In this document: positions 36,775 to 48,400 of the stretch, piece after piece
Layout of the letters: every line of letters starts with the position of its first letter
Position numbering within the stretch: the stretch's first letter is position 1
Position numbers and translations under genes: made by a program
Origin: Stenocarpella maydis
Lineage: Eukaryota; Ascomycota; Sordariomycetes; Diaporthales; Diaporthaceae
DNA length: 64,000 nucleotides
NCBI GenBank assembly: GCA_002270565.1
Contig: NQMI01000029.1
Location: 156,521-220,520, forward strand
Direction: 5' to 3'
The notes under the pieces: generated by a model
What the model saw: the letters and a program-made list of their open reading frames with translations, nothing else
The model's database searches: none
Told to the model about the DNA's origin: nothing

Positions 36775-37919
36775 TGGCCCTAACTCAGGCGGCGGGACTG
36801 CAACATGGGCATCAAAGATTCGCGCTCAAAGTCTGGGGATTCGGAGTTTTGCCTGGCTGGGAAAGGGTGGGCTGTCTTCTGTGGGAGGGCACTGGCTGCA
36901 TTTCGATTCATGAGGCGTACGGACGAGTATGAAAGGGAAATACCAAGGAGGACGGAAGCCGACTGTAAATAGATTATCTCCGCGGTGGCCGCCTGACGCG
37001 CCTGTGACGGCGGTCGGCGGCACAGGTGGTTGTGGTGATGGTGGGTGTGAGGACGAGGTATATCTCTTCCTATCCATTTCACCAGGTCATCCACCCACCC
37101 ACCCGCTCCGGGTTTTGCCACGAGGTGGCTTTTCGCGTAGAGATTGCATTGTAATTCTACCATATACCATACATGATATAGACCTGAGAGACCACGGCAG
37201 GCGATGATGATCGACATAAGTTGTTTTGATTTGGCCGTGCTATGAACACACAGTCGATTAGCCAAATCGACGAGCCCCTCTGCTGCCCCTGAGTATGCCT
37301 GCCCATCGCGAGCCCACAGGCGGGTCCGTGGGCGGGTGGGCTCCTCGATGGTTTGTGCACGCCCTTTTTCTCAGCATCATTGGTGAAACTAATGGAGGGG
37401 CCACCTATTCATGCAAAGCAAGCTGGGGGGCTACTCTTGGGGGGGGGGGTTGCTGCCACGCCATACGTACTGTTACAGTCAGTCACATGGGACGCAGTGT
37501 AGGAGAGCGAGCGACTGGAGGAGTGACTGGAGCAGAGATAGCCGCTCAGCTTGCTTGGTATTATTAGTGTACGGATACTGTAGTGTAGTCTGTCTGCCCG
37601 CCGAAACCATCTATACCTCGTACTGTACATGTGTACCTTTAACCTACCTTGGACCTGCCCACCATTTCCCAATACCCAAAAGGCGAACGACCCCTTTCCT
37701 CTCCCAACTACTTACCTGGATCTGAACCACACCCCATCATACCAGCTGCTGCTGCACAGCTTCTTTTTCTCTTTTCCCCTCCTCCTCCTCGAGAGATTTC
37801 ACCCTTCTTGTTCTTGTTGTTGTCTTATCTCTTTCATACCTAGACCTACGCAACCCCACCTACCCCTACCTTCCCCCAAACGCCGAGAACCGTCGAGACC
37901 CCCCACCTACGAGCACCCA
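36775..37919. other. Intergenic, upstream of coronin
   Basis: Holds the 3' region of the remodeller gene and the coronin promoter. It has a 10-G run near 37440-37449 and a C/T-rich leader from about 37650 to the start codon, without ATG. No coding frame is seen. Confidence 0.55.
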
Positions 37920-40900
37920 ATGTCTGGCCGTTTCGTGCGCGCGTCGAAGTATCGTGAGTCTCGAGCAGCCCCTCCCTGGTCGCGTGCGCAAGCAGGCGTG
38001 GCTCAAGCTCCCATCGACCCGCTCCGCGTCGCCTCTGCACCGCATGGGCGCTTTGTGGCCTCGTTGCTGACGTCGCTGCGCTTTGCTGCAAAACAGGACA
38101 CGTCTTCGGCAAGCCGACCCGGAAGGAATACTGCTACGACAACCTCCGCATCAGCAGGAACGCTTGGGATACGAACCTCCTCAAAGCTAGTAGCCTATTT
38201 CCTTGAGTTTTCGATCCATAACATCGTTTTCTGCCCCCCCAAAAAGCCCCCCAAAAAGCCCCCAAGAAAACCCCCGTTCGAATCAAGCAAGAAATGTCCA
38301 AAACCATCGCGACAAGACCTCTCCAGTACCATTTTCGCGCGCGGCGCGTCCAGAGCAGATAAAGGCGGACGTCATTGCCTTAGTGCGTACACGCACAGGC
38401 AACAAGAAGATCGCGAGCGTCGTAGTTGGCGACTTTCTGTTTGGTGTTGACGGCAATCCCGTGCTCTGCCTGGACGTCTCACCCGTTCAGCAAGGCCCAA
38501 TGGTCAAGGTCACCTAACAACGAGTTTGGAAGCCTTCACAAAACGAGCTTCAGCTGCGCCCGAAACCACCCAATTCCCCTCAAGATCGTCGGTTCTCCAA
38601 TTGTCCGTCAACGAGGCAGGAAGATCACTTGGCTCTCGCGATGCGACAAGCAAGAGGTCGTCCGTGAAGCTGCGAGCCTCGAGCATATCAACGTCCTGGA
38701 GGATCTAGGCTAGAAGCTCTACAGAGCGCTGGCGGAGAGCAAGTTCGAACTTCCAACCTTGGACGACGTCCAATCCTACGTCGATTCTGTACTGAACGCC
38801 CACTTCAATTACGGCGCACACATGGAGCACAGCCTTGACATTGACGACGCCTTCTGAAGTCTGCCCGGCGTCGTCCCACGTTCCGAGCCTGAGGGCTTCT
38901 GCTCTGAGCTCCGCGACGTCGTCACGGGCTGGCATTTCGCCCTGCTTGGCGAAGCTTCTGAGGATCAAGAAAGCGAGGACGTTCCATTCAACGAGCAAGA
39001 ATTTGGGAGTCAGACGACGGCCGAGGGATCTTTCCACGAGTCTCTGGCGTCGGTGGATGATCCATCAGGAGACTCCCAAGGCACCACGACTTTATTTGCA
39101 TCCACCACTACCTCGGAATTCGGCGAAAACCTAGATCCCGACATCTTGAGAAGATTCGCCCGCTTCAAGGAAGAGCTGGACGCCCGAGCCTGTCCTTGCG
39201 CCGGCTTCCAACAGGTCTCGAGGACAATGCGATCCGAGAACGAGGCTAATATCCTCATCGACGTTCTCCGAGGGCCTCACTACCATATCGTCGACCCATG
39301 GATCATGAGACAAGGCGATGGCTTCCCAATGACCGGCGCCCAATTCTCTCAATTCTCTCAACTGTGCACCAAGATGGCGTATGAAAGATTTCTCAAGATC
39401 GTCCGCGGACCTCTCGTCGTTGAGGCTGTCTAGAATCCCTCGGCGTTGCCCGTTCACCCCTACTTCCTTGGGGCGTGGCCTGGTGACGGTAGCAAAAGTG
39501 GTCTCATGATCACTTCGTCGGACGTCGAAGCCAAGGTATGGCTCCAGAACTATGTCGCCGAGCTGAACGCCAAACGCCCGCCTGGAAAATGCCCTGTGAA
39601 GCTGGTCGAATCTCTCAGCCACCAAACCGGAAGCGTTGCTTACGTCCCGAAGGAGGACAAATACATCACCCGTACCAAAGATCATTATTGGTATTCCATC
39701 ATACAGAACGTCTCTCATCCTAGTGAGATAGATATGGACGCCTGTTCGTCGTGGTCTCAGAGACCTCGGGCTCCTCGGCGACAAAAGTGGCGGAATTCCT
39801 GACGTCTGCATGAACGCCAGTTTAGAGGAGCGCCTTCAGGTGATCGCGTGGATGATTGACACGGATGATTACTACGATCTCGCCGCGAACCAGTACGTCT
39901 TCCTGCAAGCCGGAGAAGAGCATCGTCAGATGGTTTACGATCTGAGGGAGCTCGTGACGCGCTGTGGGATCGAGTGCACCGTGGTCTCTCAGTTCTGGTC
40001 GGGCGTTTACGGAAACTTCCTCTACCGCGTCAGTTTCAGCGATAAAGTGGCTGAACAGCTTCAACGTTACCTCCTCCTACAGCGCAAGAAAATGGACATG
40101 TCATGGACGTTCTACGACCGCGATGGACATTTTATTACGGTTTCGGACGTCGTCCATGGGTCATACAGGCAGATACAGGTCTCGGGGCGCCAGTATCAGC
40201 TTGAAACCGCCTCCTCATCTCACAGTAATGGCGACAAGCGTCGCCCTGTATTATTATTTGTAAACACCAACATTTGCTAACTGTGGTGACGATACAGGTC
40301 AACCCCGAATATCTCTCGGTCAATTGGGAATCTGGTGGCGGTGGCGCATTTGCGGTTATTCCCCTGAACGAGAAGGGGAAGATACCTGAAGTGCTACCCC
40401 TCTTTCGCGGACACACGGCTGTTGTATTGGATACCGACTGGCACCCTTTCAACGACCGTATCATTGCATCCGGCTCCGACGATGGCAAGATCTTCATATG
40501 GGAGGTCCCCAAGGACTTCACTCTCTTCACCGACGCGGAGGAGCCCGCAGATGTCAGCCCAGTAAGCAAGCTGGCCGGACATTCAAGGTACGTCGCGAAA
40601 CGACGGTGGCTACAAAGAGAGGAGAATGCCGCGTCAAACATATCTGACAATCGCACAGGAAGGTCGGCCAGGTCCTTTTCAACCCCGCCGCCGAGAACAT
40701 CCTCGCCTCGGCATCCGGTGACTTCAGCATCAAGCTGTGGGACGTCACCACCGGCCAGTCCCCGCTGTCGCTGAAGCACAACGACATCGTCCAATCCCTG
40801 TCATGGAACGCCTCTGGAAACATGCTGGTCACGACCTCGAGAGACAAGAAGCTGCGCGTGTGGGATGTACGCCAGGAGAAGCCGGCACATGTAGGGCCTG

Positions 40901-42172
40901 GTCACGAGGGCGCCAAGAACAGCCGTGCTGTGTGGATGGGCGAGCACAACCGTATCGCGACGACGGGTTTCTCCCGGATGAGCGACAGGCAGCTAGCGCT
41001 GTGGGAGCCCGGTAGCGACAAGCCCATTGGTGGCTTCAACAACCTGGACTCCATCTCTGGTGTCTGCATGCCTTTCTGGGATGACAGCACCAACTGTCTG
41101 TACCTTGCCGGCAAGGGGTGAGTTTGACTGCTTCCGGACAGAACCCGACCGGCTTGGCTAATCTTCGGTTCTCAAGCGACGGTAACATTCGATACTTCGA
41201 GTACGAGAACGACAAGTTCGAGTTCCTTTCCGAGTACAAGTCAGGCGAGCCGCAACGAGGCATCGGCTTCATGCCTAAGCGCGGTGTTAACGTATGTTGA
41301 GCCGGCCACAAATACACCAACACAGCAGTGTGCTAACCGGATCGTAGCTTCACGAGAACGAGGTCATGCGGGCCTACAAGACTGTCAACGACATCTACAT
41401 TGAGCCGATCTCCTTCACCGTCCCTCGTCGCGCCGAGACCTTCCAAGGCGACATCTTCCCGCCATGTACAGGATCCAAGCCAGCCATGTCCGCCTCGGAG
41501 TGGCTTTCTGGCAAGACCGCACTCCCACCAAAGATCGACCTCGAGAGCAAGTACGACGGAAACGCTCCCGTTGAGGTCGCCGCCGACTACAAGCCGCCCG
41601 TGGCTGCGCCCGCGCCCACTCCTGCCCCGGCTGCCAAGCCTGCGCCGAAGCCTGAGCCCGAGCCGGTCACTCGTGCCGCACCGCCCTCTATGGCCCAGCA
41701 GAAGGGATCCATGGCCGCCGCGGCATCCAAGTTCCAGGACGACGAGGACGACAAGGATGATGACGCCGAGACGTCGAGTTTCGAGGAGGTGCAGAAGCCA
41801 GTATCAAGGGCTGCCCTGCCGGTCCGCTCAGAGCCCAAGCCGCAGGCCCAAGAGGAGACCAAGGCCCCGTCGCCCCTGAAGCCCACGGCAGCCTCGTCCT
41901 CGGTGCGTAGCCCGCAGCCGTCGCCGTCGCTGCCGCAGTCAGGAGCCGGGTCGGGCCACGTGGAGGCGTCGCTGGAGCAGATCAAGCAGCTGATCGAGGC
42001 GCAGACCAAGATCATCACGGCGCAGGGAGAGAAGCTCAGCGCGCAGGGCGAGGCCATGGCGCACCTGACGGGCGAGGTAGAGATGCTCAAGAAGAAGGTC
42101 GTATCCGGGTCGCAGGACCAGAACGAGAGGATCAGGCAACTGGAGCTAGAGCTCGAGGAGGCGCGGTCGTGA
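37920..42172 (+). CDS. Coronin, actin-binding WD40 protein
   Basis: Exons 37920-37953, 38097-38185, 40298-40587, 40659-41117, 41177-41291 and 41348-42172 join to 603 residues. The N-terminus MSGRFVRASKYRHVFGKP is the coronin signature, followed by CYDNLRISRNAWDT and, after the long intron, VNPEYLSVNWESGGGGAFAV. WD40 blades include SGSDDGKIFIWEV and TTSRDKKLRVWDV; GFSRMSDRQLALWEP and RAYKTVNDIYIEPISFTVPR are coronin-specific. A Pro/Ala/Glu-rich acidic linker leads to a C-terminal coiled coil (about 560-603) for oligomerisation and Arp2/3 contact. Coronin bundles actin and regulates Arp2/3 at endocytic patches. Five introns keep phase. Intron 2 is 2112 bases and opens with GCTAGT rather than GT; it holds an intein relic. 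If the donor fails, the protein would stop seven codons after Lys41. Confidence 0.9.
38186..40297 (+). other. Giant coronin intron 2 with atypical donor
   Basis: The coronin frame breaks after codon AAA at 38183-38185 and resumes at GTC 40298, both phase 0. The 3' end is standard (TGCTAAC branch site near 40275, GATACAG acceptor). The 5' end reads AAA/GCTAGT: a GC-type donor with G at +5, weak at +3. The other coronin introns are 56-143 bases. Between the ends lies the intein-like element. A C/A-rich repeat (CCCCCCCAAAAAG units) occupies about 38237-38280. Confidence 0.7.
38333..40230 (+). pseudogene. Degenerate intein: Hint domain plus LAGLIDADG homing endonuclease
   Basis: Read along three frames, the element has an intein's order. 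Hint N block: VVVGDFLFGVDGNPV (from about 38420), GPMVKVT, then after a +1 shift near 38513, FGSLHKTSFSCARNHPIPLK, matching intein block B (T/S-x-N-H-P). A linker follows, then the endonuclease: PYFLGAWPGDGSKSG (39464-39508) as LAGLIDADG motif 1, and after a second shift (about 39740-39770) LGLLGDKSGGIPDV and VIAWMIDTDDYYDL (39840-39881) as motif 2. Hint C block: YRQIQVSGRQYQLE then SHSN (to about 40230), like the intein ending ...HN. Stops interrupt it at 38711, 38855 and 39431. Functional inteins splice themselves out of a host protein while the endonuclease spreads them; this copy is dead and lies in a spliceosomal intron. The 5' edge is uncertain (38.23-38.34 kb). Confidence 0.75.
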
Positions 42173-43109
42173 GCGAGGGACAGAAGGCGTGTGGAGGTTG
42201 GAAAGGGGGGCTGGGATGGTGAGTGGGTGAGCGTGTTTCGGACGGTGGAACGAAGTTGATGCTGCTGCCACTGCTCCCGAGATGGGAGTAAGTCATCGAT
42301 ACGAGATAAGAAATTAAAAATGTCCATGCCTCGGTGACGTCCGTCGTAGCTGTGACATTGTCTTTGTGATGTGGTTGGTGCTGTACGATCCGTACGAAAA
42401 GAGGTCAGATATTGGTTCTCGGCCTGAGAAGGCCAACATCAAACCCATCCCCCAGGCGTTTATCAAAAAAAAAATCAAATATTCCCTCCCACCCATAGAA
42501 ACGGAGGGTACAAGGATCCCATTATTCAAACCACAGAGGATTGAGACCATAACGCAACTCAAATTTATGTACACTCACAACTAGACAGTGGGTGTTGTAG
42601 TATGTGTGTTTTGAGTGTTAGTACTGTTGGTATGGGTGTTACGGTTGTAGGCTCTCCTGGCTGTGGTGCGTGGGTTCTAGGTGGTATGCGGTGTAAGTGA
42701 TTTCGTGGTGGCTACCATCCATCTCCTCTCTTCGTCACTAGTTATGGGTTACCACTACAGCAATTACTCATGACGCGACATTGAGATGCCGCAGTGGCCT
42801 TGATAAGTATTTTGCCTCGTCGCCAGACGCAAGTACCCCGCTAGCCTCCATCCGTTACAGGTACATTACTGACCTCAGATCTCCTGCTTATGCTCTGGAC
42901 CAAAAGCTGGGCGACGTACGCCTTGTCTCTCTTGTAGACAGTAATATCTCCTTCAGGTATCCGCTTCTGGTCATATTTGTCTGATGACTGAGTTGCTAAG
43001 ATCCCGGGAAGCTCTCCTCGTTACCTCTACACTTGAGCGGATAAGAGGAACGGGCATCCGCGAAGATGCAAAAAGGCAGCTGTAGGAACCGTCCTCTCCC
43101 GCCACGCCG
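42173..43109. other. Convergent intergenic region
   Basis: Between the 3' ends of coronin and the GrpB-like gene. Contains an AT-richer stretch (42300-42580) and no coding frame I can support. Confidence 0.5.
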
Positions 43110-43878
43110 TCACTGCAGCAACCCCTTAGCCTTGAAGGCGCGGTCGAGGATCCCCCTGATGACGAGCTGCTTCCTGAGGTTGTATCCCTGCACACCCTCG
43201 CCGGCCTCGCGGCTCGCGGCGGCAGCCTCACGCTTGACCTGGGCGTACCTGTCGCGATCCTCGGGGTGCTGGTTGTGCCCACCGGGGTCAGCCAACGGGC
43301 AGGGCAAGACGCCGGGGCAGCCCAGCCACTGGCGCCCTCACTCACCTCGACAAGCCAGTCCCGGAAGATGCGGTGCCTCACGGCCTCGGGGGAGCCGGGC
43401 CCAAAGACGTGCACGTTGGCAACCGGGTCGTGGCACACAAAGAAGCGGTGCTGGTGCCAGGCGGGCTCGCGCAGGATGAACTGCAGGCCGGCGCCCCTGC
43501 CGGCGCCGGGGCGGCCGACGCCGGTGGCGCGGCCGGCGCTCTCCTCGTCGTCCCAGCCCTCGCCGACCAGCGCGGCGACGTAGGCGGCCTCGTCGGCCGG
43601 GTCGGCGACGACGACGTCGACGTCGATGACGGGCTTGGCGGGCAGCCCCGGGACCGAGGTGCTCCCCACGTGGCTGACCTGCAGGGCGCGGTCGCCCAGG
43701 GCGGCGCGGAGGCGGCCTCGAGGGCGGCAAAGGCGGCGGGCCACGAGGGGTCCGGGTCGTGAATCGCCGGCGGCGGCTGCGGGACTGCGCGGTGCGAGAC
43801 GCGCTGGACCGTCGTGGGGTCGAAGTCTGTGTGCTTGGTGATTGCGGCCGTGGTTGGGGCCTCGGGGGTGGCAGCCAT
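43110..43878 (-). CDS. GrpB/UPF0157 nucleotidyltransferase-like protein, frameshifted
   Basis: Exon 1 (43878-43346) and exon 2 (43268-43110) are joined over a 77-base GTGAGT...CCAG intron. Family marks are HDPDPSWPAAFAALEA, then in another frame VSHVGSTSVPGLPAKPVIDV (the nucleotidyltransferase-fold GS...P..D.D motif), FILREPAWHQHRFFVCH and, after the intron, HPEDRDRYAQVKREAA. The break is at about 43711-43712: one base is missing from a C run, so exon 1 has 533 bases where 534 would restore both the frame and the splice phase. With that base the protein would have about 230 residues, right for GrpB. GrpB-like proteins are of unknown function; some are fused to dephospho-CoA kinase in bacteria. 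A sequencing slip in very GC-rich DNA is more likely than true decay, because the rest is intact. Confidence 0.8.
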
Positions 43879-45455
43879 GTTTTGTTTTGTCTGCAGTTGC
43901 CCTCTTGTCCGCTGCTATTCATATGTCCTACGTATGCGACTGTGAGTGTGTCTCGGGGACTCTTGGGCCCTCGCCAAAGCAGGGCCGGCGTCGAATAAAT
44001 AAACTGACAAGATGAGATCCGAGCTAGCCCGCAATGCTCGCCGACACGACTCCTCGCCGACATGACTCCTCGCCGGCCAGCCGATCCCCCCTGCATCACG
44101 TCGGCTGCAGCATGGCCAGCCGTCCTGTGCGTGCATTGCTACTTGAATCGTGCCCACTGAAGTGGTGCAAATTCTCAAAAGCCTCCTTTTCTTCTTTGGT
44201 TGTTTGCTTTTTGGTCGTGCAGGCGCCTGGCCGTCTCCACAAGCAGCACATCAACGTAAACAGAACGGAGCTATGCATAATCTCAACCCAGAGACGGGCA
44301 GCATCGCAGCAGCCACACTTCCTGCGCTGTAAGAGGACCTCTGAGGTACTTTTTGACTTCCTCTCTATTATTCACTGCTACCTCCATCTCCCCGCTTCCC
44401 CCCCCCCCCCCACCCCCAGGCCCCCTCTCACCCCTCCGCTGATCGCCAACAGCGTCCTCTCCGCAGCAGCAGTGCCCATCGCTCCCGCCATATCCACATC
44501 CCAGGGGTGGGATATAATGCAATATACAGGTTGTTTTGGTTTTGGTGTTTAGGGAAGGGCTTGAGAAAGTTCTTCCCCTAGGGTGAGGAACAAAAAATGT
44601 TGACAAAAAAGTGTGAATGACCCGGATAGCTGGCGCCGTCCCCGCCCGTTCGCGCCGCCCCCAGAAAACCCCGCCGGAGCGATGCCTCGTGATGGTGATG
44701 CCAGATTATGTTCCTTTCTGCTTCCACTGACTTGCTTCAGCCTTTCCTCTCGCCACTTCCTTCCTCCTCCCCACCGCCCACGAGGACCCTCCAAGTCAAG
44801 CACACCTCAGCATCTCATGTGCGGGTTGATAAAACGGCAAAGAAAAAAAATGGACAAATCGGTAGTCCGTCGCGGGGGAAAGGGTATTCCTCTGCCACGA
44901 GGTTGGCTGGGTATGCTGGTGCTGTGGTATCAAATCCGTTATAAAGCAAAAAAAAGAGAATTTGGGGGCTCAGCCGTGAAGTGACGATTTAATCCAGTTC
45001 TTTTTCTTTCCAGGTAATGACCAAGACGGTTTTCAGAAAAACAAATGAGAAGCACAATAAAGACGAGAAAATAAAACAACAGAATGACTATACTTGGGGT
45101 ATGGTATGGGATTCAAAAAAAAAAAAAAAACTTTCAACACCGATGTTATGGACCGACCTTCCTATGGGTTTGGAGGAAAAAGAGAAAATCACCGCAATTG
45201 CTCGCTTCCAAAAAGGCGGCTTCCTCAAGAAGGCTGGCTTTCTAAATCAAACTGGCGCACAAACGAGGCCAGGATCGGGTCAAGCAGATTAAAAATGTGA
45301 TATCGGGTCGTCAGAGTGTTCCGGTCACAAGAGTCGTTCGCTTTGCAAGACATAAGGAATTCCTCGGCTGAGGCGATGTAGGGAGGCCCTCGCGCGTCCG
45401 CATCAGTGGGCCTGTATGGACAGGTTGAGAGGGCATTGGTCGAGGCTCATGTCGC
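43879..45455. other. Intergenic, divergent from the GrpB-like gene
   Basis: Upstream DNA of the GrpB-like gene, and 3' region of the ADF-H gene. Simple sequence: a C run at about 44400-44413 and a 16-A run at 45115-45130. An AT-rich stretch at 44.95-45.13 kb has no recognisable content. Confidence 0.5.
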
Positions 45456-48400
45456 TTACGAAGCCGAAGCGATGTACTTCCGGTGGTTTTCCTGGAGCGC
45501 TGTCGCACATGTTAGTAAACGCCCACTAGGCTCTCCTACTCCCGACTGGTACTTACTGTGCAGCCCATTGAGCTGCCCGGCGCGGTCTTGGAACGCAATC
45601 TGCAGGCTAGAGCCGTCGATGAAGTCCAAGCACACGCTGTTGGGAAGCTCCTGGAACTCGATCTCGGGCGTGTAGGGGGGCTTAAACTCGCTCAGGTGGT
45701 ACCGCTTAAGTTGCTTCTCCCGAATCGAGGTTACGCCCTGCACGGCGTTGAGGAGCAGGTAGCCGACCGTGTCCAGGGCGACGGTCCTTCGCTTCCACAG
45801 AAGGTTGTCGGGGAACTGCACGTTGACATCGCCAAGAGAGGCGGCGAGAGGGGCTGCGGTGGGCATGGACGGTGCTGTCACGGCCCGCGGCGGTGTGGCT
45901 TTCTCAACATCAGCGACGCTTTCCTCAGCTAAGGTGGGTGAAATCGTTGGAGTCGACTGTTTGCGTGGGCTCAATGAGCTGGACAGACGTCGCATGAAGC
46001 GGCTTGCTCGGCTCCCCTCCTTTGGCTTCTTGTCATCACCAGACTCAGTCAACTCACCCGTCGAGGTCGGAGACAGAGGCTGCACCGGAGAGGTCGCAGC
46101 ATCGGGGCCAAAAGAAGTGTGCTTCGAGCTGATGCTCAGGCGACCCATCAGGGAGGTGTGGCGTTGGTGCATCGATGGCGGCCGGGGCGTGCCCGTAGCG
46201 TCCTTGCCGACCATCGAGTCCCGGAGGAAGTCCCTGGCCATGGTCAAGGACGTGCGCTGCCCCGGCCGATGACCATCCCGATGCTCATCACCAGCAGCCT
46301 GAGAGCCAGCTTTGGACAATCGCCTTTCTTGGAGCGACTTACGAGGCTGGGGTTCTCCGGCGTGAACCAGAGGAGTCGGCACCGGCGGCGCAGCGTCCGG
46401 GAAGTGCTCCAACTCCGGGGTCTCTGCACCCTTGCGGTGGTCGATGATCAGCGGCGACTGCTTGAGCTCCAGGGGGCTGTTCTCGTGGTCTTGCTGGCTA
46501 TCCTGTGGCCTTGGGAGAGGCGGGTCACGGACGATCCTGGCTGTCACCGATATCGACTCGGGCCGTCCCCTTGGTGCGTTGCCACCCTCGAACACCGACA
46601 ACCGACTGGCCACCGACCCAGAGCGTTCCCGCGAAGGCTTGATGATAGCCTCTGGCGACGTCTCGAGCGAGTTGCCTGGCGACCTTCCCCTGACAGAGTT
46701 GGCCCGCTCAAGTGCGGCCGGGGATTGGGCTCCATCCCTGACGCTGTTCTTTCGGACTGAGAAGAATGCCGATGACGGACGATCCTTAGCAGACGCGGGC
46801 GGCAGGCCAGGAGATGGAGGCTTGGTCGCCAGCTGCTCGAATGCCTTGATCCGCGACGCCAGTCCACCCGAGAGCTTACCAGGCGGCCGGGGTCCCAGAT
46901 GCGAGGCCGACTGCTGGTTCATCCTCGAGTGGAATGCGGCGCCCTGCGAGACGGACCTCGAGGACGGGGGTCTGGCTTGTGGGCTCTGGATCGGGCTCGA
47001 TACGGTCCGCATGATGCGTGGTGTCGGCGGCTCGCTGGGCTGACCTAGTGGGGTGGCGGTGACGGGAGAGGCAATCGGGGAGGCGATTACGACCGGCTTG
47101 GACTCCTGGATTGTCGCGGACTGTGGCTCGTCTTCGGGTTGCGCATCTTCTTGTACTGGCTGCTCTTCGGGGAGGTCCAGGTTCGTAATGATGGGATCAG
47201 GTCTCTTAGACCGCTTCTCGCTAGAAGCGCTCTCGGCCTCCATGGTGTCTGCTGCATTGGCTAGGTCCCGGTGGTTTCCATCAGGCGTGTCTGTCGAGGA
47301 AGTCACAATGGCTGGGATGGTGGACGAGGCGGGAGTCTTGCTGGAATCGTGGGTAGAGTACTTTGAAATTGGAAGGTTCCATTTGGGCGGTGATGCGGCT
47401 GATCCGTCTGCTGTCCTCTCGGCAGCAGGGCCCACAGGGGCAGGGCCCACAAGGGCAGGGCCCACCTCATCAATCCTTTCAGGTACAGATGTAACCTCAT
47501 GTGGGTCCGGACCCATGGGCTCCACGACGGCCTGGCCGTTGATGGTTTTGGCGAATTTGGAAGTTGGGATAAAACTATGTTCGGCAGGCCGGTCTTTCTG
47601 AACAAGTGTTGCTTTCTCTTCATCCTCCCTTTGGACGTCCTCCATGTCAGGCTGTTGGTCCTTCTGAGTCAGTGGCGCTCGGGACACCTCTTGTCCCTCG
47701 ACCCCCGAGCCGCTCTCAAACCCAGTGTTGTCTGGGCTGGCAGCAGGGGCTTCATCCGGCAGTGCGTCATCTTGCTTGAGCGTGTCGGCTTCTTGCGCAT
47801 TCCCTGCACTGTGCTCCTCGTCTTGTTCATTCTTGTCGCATTGTCCCTGAATTGTTTCTTCTGTAGAGTCTGACACAGACGACGCCTTGGTCGAGTCGCC
47901 GACTTCCGAGGAAGCACATATTGGTGAGGGTGGCCTCGAATCCGTCTGCGTGCGTACCGAGGCATGGTCGGTCGGGATAGTAGAGGCATTCTCACCCTCG
48001 GACTCGACCTTGGTGAGGGAGAGGTGTTCCGCAGCCTGGTCGTTCTCTGCGGCGGCCTGGTTCAAGTCTTTGATGCTGGGCTCTTCAACTGCGGTCTGTG
48101 CCTCCTCAGGGTCGGCTGTGACCTGGACCGAGGGGACCGGGGGCGGCTGCGCGCTCGCCATCTTCTTCTTTTCTCGTAACTGCATTGCCTTCATAAGACG
48201 CAATTTCTCGGGTGTCATCGTATTCTTGGTAGGAGCTGATATGGACGGCAGCGACTTCACAGACACACCGGAACTGGTAGACGGCCGCCCGCCGCTGGTG
48301 CGCGGCCGCAGGGCCTGGAGAAGTGAAGAGTCTTCGGGTAGGGGTGTCGTCGGTGCGAGGAAGGTGTTGTCTCCGGCCTCTTCACTGATCACGGAGGAAG

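Noticed and set aside
38270..38300. GTTCGAATC, a tRNA B-box-like sequence
   Set aside because: No T-stem pairing and no A box or acceptor stem around it.
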